This document shows, in pieces, positions 60,233-64,000 of a stretch of 64,000 nt of DNA. The notes beneath the pieces are model-generated. The model was not told the DNA's origin. It was given only the letters and a program-made list of their open reading frames with translations, and did not search any database. The first letter of the stretch is position 1; each line of letters begins with the position of its first letter. The DNA comes from Nucisporomicrobium flavum (GTDB lineage: Bacteria; Actinomycetota; Actinomycetes; Mycobacteriales; Micromonosporaceae). The translations under genes were made by a program, and so were the position numbers. The stretch spans positions 1 through 64,000 of the forward strand of contig NZ_JADMLH010000006.1 of NCBI RefSeq assembly GCF_016464385.1. The letters run 5' to 3'.

Positions 60233-62692
60233 ATGCTGACCGTGGCCCTTCACACGTTGCGGACCCGCTGGGTGACGCTCATCGGCACGTTCGTCGCGCT
60301 GGCGCTCGGCGTGGCCCTGATCGCCACCATGGGGCTCGGTCTCGCGTCGACGCTGGACGCCCCCGCGCAGCGCCCCGAGCGGTTCGCCGGCGCTCCCGTC
60401 GTGGTGCGGGATTCGGACGAGTTGCGGGTGCCTTCACCGATCGGCGTCCGCACCCAGCCCTTGGCCCGGCCGCGCGGCCTCGAGCCCGCGCTGGCCGCGA
60501 CGCTCGCCGCGAGTGCGCCGACGGTCGCCGACCGGTCGTTTCCGGTCCGCGTGGCCGGCCGTGACCTGGTCGGGCATCCGTGGCCGATCGCCGCTTTCGG
60601 CGGGTACCGGCTCGTCGCCGGTCGTGAACCCCGCCGGCCCGCGGAGGTGGTGGTGGCCGGGGACGCGTCCCAGATCGGGACCGCCGTGCCGGTGCGCACC
60701 CCGGCCGGGCCGAGCATGCGTACGGTCACCGGCGTGGTGGCACCCGTGCCCTTCGAACAGGCGGTGTTCTTCACCGGCGCCGAGGCCGAGAAGCTCTCAC
60801 CACGCCTGGACAACCTCGTCGTGCTGGCGTCCCCCGAGGTGGTACGCCGGACCGCCGGCCCGGACGTTCAGGTGCTCACCGGCGCCGACCGGCACCTGGC
60901 GGACCCGGCGCCGCACCGCGACCGTGAGGCGCTGATCGCGATGAACGCGCTGCTCGGCACCGCGGGCGGCGTCACCATGTTCGTCTCCGTCTTCGTGGTG
61001 GCGTCGACGTTCGCCTTCGCCGTCGCCCAGCGGCGTCGCGAGATCGGCCTGCTCCGCACCGCGGGCGCCACTCCCGGCCAGGTCCGCCTGATGATCGTCG
61101 TCGAGGCGGCGGTGGTCGGCGTCCTCGCTTCCGCCGCCGGCTGCGTGGCCGGGTCGTACGGCGCCCCGTGGCTGGCGGCTCTGCTGGTGCGGGAGAAGCT
61201 GGCGCCCGCCTGGTTCGCGATCGGGGCATACCGGTGGCCGTACCACGTGGCGTTCTGGACCGGGCTGGCGGTGGCGCTCACGGGCGTCACGGTGGCGATG
61301 GTGCGGGCCGGGCGCGTACGCCCCGTCGAGGCGCTGCGCGAGGCCTCCGTGGATGCCCGGGCGATGACCGCCGGACGCTGGGCTGCCGGCGCCGGACTGC
61401 TCGTCACCGGGCTCGGCCTGCTCTGCTGGCGGGTGATCGCCGATCCCGGCGACGCGTTGCACCGCAAGACCTACACGACTCAGCCGATGCTGCTGATCAC
61501 GGCGGCGGCCCTGCTCGCACCGGTCGTCGTACGGCCCGTGACCCGGCTGCTCACCTGGCTGCCCGCGCAGCTGCCGGGCGCCACCGGGATGCTCGTGCGG
61601 GAGAACGCTGCCGCGGGAGTCCGGCGTACGGCGGCGGTCGCTGCGCCCGTCCTCGTCACCGTGGCCCTGGCCGGCTCGCTGCTGGGGACGACCGCGACGA
61701 TCGCCCGGGCGAAGACGACCGAGCTGCGCCAGCAGACCCGCGCCCACCTGATCGTGCGGGCCGCGGGTGGCATCGACGACCGTACGGTGGCCCGCGTACG
61801 CCAGGTGCCCGGCGCGACCGTGATGGCGAGCGCCACCACCGCCGTCTACACCCTGGAGGACGGCACGGCCCTGGTCCGCTCGGCCGCGTACGCCGTCGAC
61901 CCGCGGGAGCTGACCGCCGTTCGCCGGCTCCCCGTGCGAGCCGGCAACGTCGCCGACCTCGACGACACCGGCATCATCGTGACCGACGAGTGGCGGCGGC
62001 ACACCGTGGGCGAACGGGTCGGCGTCTGGCTCGGTGACGGCACACCCGCGTCGCTGCGGATCGTGGCGGTCGTCGCCGCCGGTACGGGTGGCACCGGCGT
62101 CTACGTCACCCGGCACAACGCGCCCGGGACCGTACCCGACCGCCTGGACGTGGCGTGGGCGGCGGGCACCGATCCGGGGGCCGCCGAGGCAGCGGTGCGG
62201 ACCGCCGTGGAACCCGCGGGCGCGCTCGTGCAGAGCAGGGAGCGGTGGATCCGTTCGGAGCAGCCCGGCACCAGCCGGCAGACCCGCATCGGCTACCTCC
62301 TCGTCCTCGGCATCGCGCTCGTCTACACCGGTATCGCGCTGGCCGGCACGATGGTCATGGCCACCACCGGCCGGGCCCGCGAGCTCGCCACGCTGCGGCT
62401 CAGCGGTGCCACCAAGCGGCAGGTCCTGCTGCTCGTCGCCGCCGAAGCAACGGCCGTGGTCGTCGTCGGGACCGCGCTGGGCCTGCTGGTGACGGCGGTC
62501 GTCATGCTCGGCATCCAGGGTGCCCTGATCGCGCTGTCGGTGTGGTCACCCGTCGTTCTGCCGTGGGGCGTGCTGGCGGCCACCGCGGGAACATGTGCGC
62601 TGATCGCCGTGGTCGGGGCCGTGCTGCCCGCCGCCGGTCTCGTGCGCGGGACCCCGGGCGTCACACCGGCGGCATGGCGAGTGCGACGGTGA
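60233..62692 (+). CDS. FtsX/MacB-type ABC permease without an adjacent ATPase
   Basis: An 819-residue permease with the duplicated FtsX (MacB-like) arrangement: an N-terminal helix (WVTLIGTFVALALGVALIA), an outer loop, a three-helix bundle with AQRRREIGLLRTAGATPGQVR near residue 275, a central pair of helices, a second outer loop, and a second bundle with ARELATLRLSGATKRQVLLL near 710. In this class the permease works with a LolD-type ATPase, which is normally the neighbouring gene; none lies in this window. The ATG at 60233 is preferred; a GTG at 60200 sits too close to GGGAGG. Divergent from the two-component genes, probably their target. Confidence 0.85.
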   Translation: MLTVALHTLRTRWVTLIGTFVALALGVALIATMGLGLASTLDAPAQRPERFAGAPVVVRDSDELRVPSPIGVRTQPLARPRGLEPALAATLAASAPTVADRSFPVRVAGRDLVGHPWPIAAFGGYRLVAGREPRRPAEVVVAGDASQIGTAVPVRTPAGPSMRTVTGVVAPVPFEQAVFFTGAEAEKLSPRLDNLVVLASPEVVRRTAGPDVQVLTGADRHLADPAPHRDREALIAMNALLGTAGGVTMFVSVFVVASTFAFAVAQRRREIGLLRTAGATPGQVRLMIVVEAAVVGVLASAAGCVAGSYGAPWLAALLVREKLAPAWFAIGAYRWPYHVAFWTGLAVALTGVTVAMVRAGRVRPVEALREASVDARAMTAGRWAAGAGLLVTGLGLLCWRVIADPGDALHRKTYTTQPMLLITAAALLAPVVVRPVTRLLTWLPAQLPGATGMLVRENAAAGVRRTAAVAAPVLVTVALAGSLLGTTATIARAKTTELRQQTRAHLIVRAAGGIDDRTVARVRQVPGATVMASATTAVYTLEDGTALVRSAAYAVDPRELTAVRRLPVRAGNVADLDDTGIIVTDEWRRHTVGERVGVWLGDGTPASLRIVAVVAAGTGGTGVYVTRHNAPGTVPDRLDVAWAAGTDPGAAEAAVRTAVEPAGALVQSRERWIRSEQPGTSRQTRIGYLLVLGIALVYTGIALAGTMVMATTGRARELATLRLSGATKRQVLLLVAAEATAVVVVGTALGLLVTAVVMLGIQGALIALSVWSPVVLPWGVLAATAGTCALIAVVGAVLPAAGLVRGTPGVTPAAWRVRR

Positions 62693-63854
62693 GCATCTGC
62701 AGCCACTTCGGATCCCGGAGGCGGTCGCCGTACAGCTCGCGCAGGCGGGACATCCGGTAGCGGACCGTCTGGGGGTGGACGAACAGCTCCGCCGCCACGT
62801 CCTCGCGCCGGCCCTGGTGCAGCAGCCAGCTGCGCAGGGTCTCGACGAGCTTCTCCGCGGTCGCCTCGCGCTCGCCGTCGAGCGGGGCCAGCGCCCGGGT
62901 GCGCAGGTCCGCGAGCGCCTGCGGGTCCGCCGTCACGACCAGCGCCAGCAGGTGGTCCTCGGTGTCGGTCACCGCGCCGCGGCGGGGGCGGCGGACCAGG
63001 CCGGTGACGCGTACGGCCCGCAGGAACGACTCCCGGGCCCGCAGCCACGGCCGGGGCGGGCCGATCACCGCGCCGCTGCCGCCCAGCAGGCGCATCACGT
63101 GGGCGCGGCCCGGGCCCTGCGCGTCCGGGACCAGCAGCACCGAGGTGTCCGCCATCTCCGGGCCGGCCTCGGCGACCTGCAGGGTGCGCGGGTCGAGCAG
63201 GTCGGCCAGCGTGCGGGCCGCGCGCTCGGGCGCCAGCACCGCGGTGAGGGTCTGCGGCGGTGCCCAGTCGGCCCGTTCCGCCGCGGCGATCACGGCGTGC
63301 ACCGGCTCGCCGGCGATCAGGGCCTGCGCGAGCAGCTCGAGGTGGCGGCGGCGGGCGCGGCCCGAGGAGGCCAGCTCGTCGGCGTGACCGGCCACGCTGG
63401 CCGCCGACAGCTCGTCGATGTACGCGAACACCAGCTCGGCGAAGTGGGCGATGGTGGACGCGGGATGGCCGTTCGCGACGCTGATCGCCGCGAGCTCGCG
63501 CCACGAGACGCGCGCCCCCACCCGGTACGCCGCGAGCAGCGCGTCCAGGCTGCGCCCCGAGCGGGCCTCACCGCGGCCCAGGGCGTACGCGGCCTCGAGG
63601 GCCGGGGTCAGCGGCGCGCCGGGGTCGGGGCCGGCCGCCCGGGAGACCAGCTCGAGGAACGCGCCGAGGGCCGCCCGGACCGCCTTTTCGATCTTCGCGC
63701 CGAGCTCACCGGTGAAGGCCTGCGCGTACGCCGGGACCTCGGCGGTGATCGCGGCGATGGTCTGCACGGCGACCTCGGGCAGGCCCTCGCGCAGGGGTGC
63801 GACGATCTCCCCGGACAGCCGGAAAGCGCGCACGTCGGGGAGCGTCGGTTCCAT
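62661..63854 (-). CDS. PucR-family transcriptional regulator
   Basis: A 397-residue regulator with an N-terminal sensor region of the PucR/CdaR type (about 20-180), a central GGDEF-like region (about 190-320) and a C-terminal PucR helix-turn-helix (LRSWLLHQGRREDVAAELFV, HPQTVRYRMSRLRELYGD near 340-385). Such proteins control purine, sugar-diacid or fatty-acid metabolism genes, often the gene next to them. GAGG lies seven bases before its ATG. It faces a divergent gene that begins at about 63966. The 3' end overlaps the permease by 32 bp. Confidence 0.87.
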   Translation of the reverse strand: MEPTLPDVRAFRLSGEIVAPLREGLPEVAVQTIAAITAEVPAYAQAFTGELGAKIEKAVRAALGAFLELVSRAAGPDPGAPLTPALEAAYALGRGEARSGRSLDALLAAYRVGARVSWRELAAISVANGHPASTIAHFAELVFAYIDELSAASVAGHADELASSGRARRRHLELLAQALIAGEPVHAVIAAAERADWAPPQTLTAVLAPERAARTLADLLDPRTLQVAEAGPEMADTSVLLVPDAQGPGRAHVMRLLGGSGAVIGPPRPWLRARESFLRAVRVTGLVRRPRRGAVTDTEDHLLALVVTADPQALADLRTRALAPLDGEREATAEKLVETLRSWLLHQGRREDVAAELFVHPQTVRYRMSRLRELYGDRLRDPKWLQMLTVALAMPPV

Positions 63855-63965
63855 GAGCTGCCTCGCCGTTTAGCCACCGCATCTTGTACCGACCGAACAA
63901 TAACCCCTGGGGGATTCACTTCGACAGGTCAGGTCTTCACTCCCTCATCACAGCATCCTTAAAAC

Positions 63966-64000
63966 ATGGCTGTCACGAAGACCCTGAGGTCCGGGGCCTG
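63966..64000 (+). CDS. Start of a divergent gene, cut by the window edge
   Basis: The ATG at 63966 opens MAVTKTLRSGA before the window ends; no ribosome binding site is obvious. PucR-type regulators often face a target gene in actinomycetes, for example lipid-desaturase electron-transfer genes or fatty-acid genes, but eleven residues are too few to name one. The gap 63855-63965 holds the inverted CCCC-TGGGGG and an AT-rich stretch that may be the promoter. Confidence 0.35.
   Translation, partial: MAVTKTLRSGA

Overview
The window is about 64 kb of very GC-rich DNA with strong G/C third-position bias, frequent GTG and TTG starts, Tat and lipoprotein signals, and gene families typical of filamentous actinomycetes (ROK regulators, PF13796-type sensor kinases, PucR and MarR regulators, GSDH/TIM-barrel pairs, a DUF3349-PitA cluster). 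The overall look fits the Micromonosporaceae, for example an Actinoplanes-like organism. That is an inference from style and gene content, because no rRNA or tRNA gene is present to confirm it.

Layout. 0-5.4 kb: a SnoaL-like protein, a secreted protein made of three near-identical Cys-paired repeats, a DUF1801 protein, a GAF-domain regulator and a divergent flavin-containing monooxygenase. 5.4-9.5 kb: a phosphate-transport cluster (DUF3349, small membrane protein, PitA), a class-III aminotransferase and an unknown protein. 9.5-16.7 kb: an exported PQQ-type sugar dehydrogenase with a Tat-exported sugar isomerase-like protein, a membrane GGDEF-EAL protein, a frameshifted Uma2 gene and a HAAS-type membrane protein. 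16.8-22.5 kb: a ROK regulator flanked on both sides by short tandem repeats, and the sugar ABC importer mmsA-mmsB-chvE. 22.7-32.8 kb: a TetR/MMPL efflux operon with tandem palindromic operators, two PAP2 paralogues on either side of a MarR/ABC-exporter pair, a type II NADH dehydrogenase and a secreted polysaccharide deacetylase.

33.1-43.5 kb is the most distinctive part, a compact, translationally coupled extracellular-polysaccharide operon. It contains a WlbA/WbpB-like dehydrogenase, a DegT-type aminotransferase, a left-handed beta-helix acetyltransferase, a minimal phosphoglycosyl transferase, a 999-residue protein joining a MurJ/Wzx-like flippase to an O-antigen-polymerase-like module, one GT4 glycosyltransferase, and a Wzz/BY-kinase-like protein whose Walker A lysine is replaced by arginine. 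A GH5 lipoprotein lies convergently at the end. Together these look like a self-contained route: make a diacetamido-uronic-type sugar nucleotide, prime the lipid carrier, flip and polymerise, control length, then trim.

43.6-55.0 kb: an FN3-domain secreted protein, a ferric-reductase-like flavocytochrome, a sugar-binding lipoprotein translationally coupled to an MFS sugar symporter (no ABC permease nearby), and a giant dual-catalytic amylase-pullulanase preceded by CTTGCAAG-type sites resembling actinomycete maltose-regulator operators. 55.1-64 kb: a disulfide-reductase-like flavoprotein, a siderophore-interacting protein, a methyltransferase, a NarL-type two-component system divergent from an FtsX-type permease across a long inverted repeat, a PucR-type regulator, and the first codons of a gene running off the end.

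Small-scale structure also stands out. A ~40-bp G-rich element occurs three times at gene 3' ends, always antisense to the gene that ends there. Two terminator hairpins hold the stop codon of the gene in their loop. Several clear operators are visible. No CRISPR array, IS transposase, integrase, tRNA or rRNA was seen.
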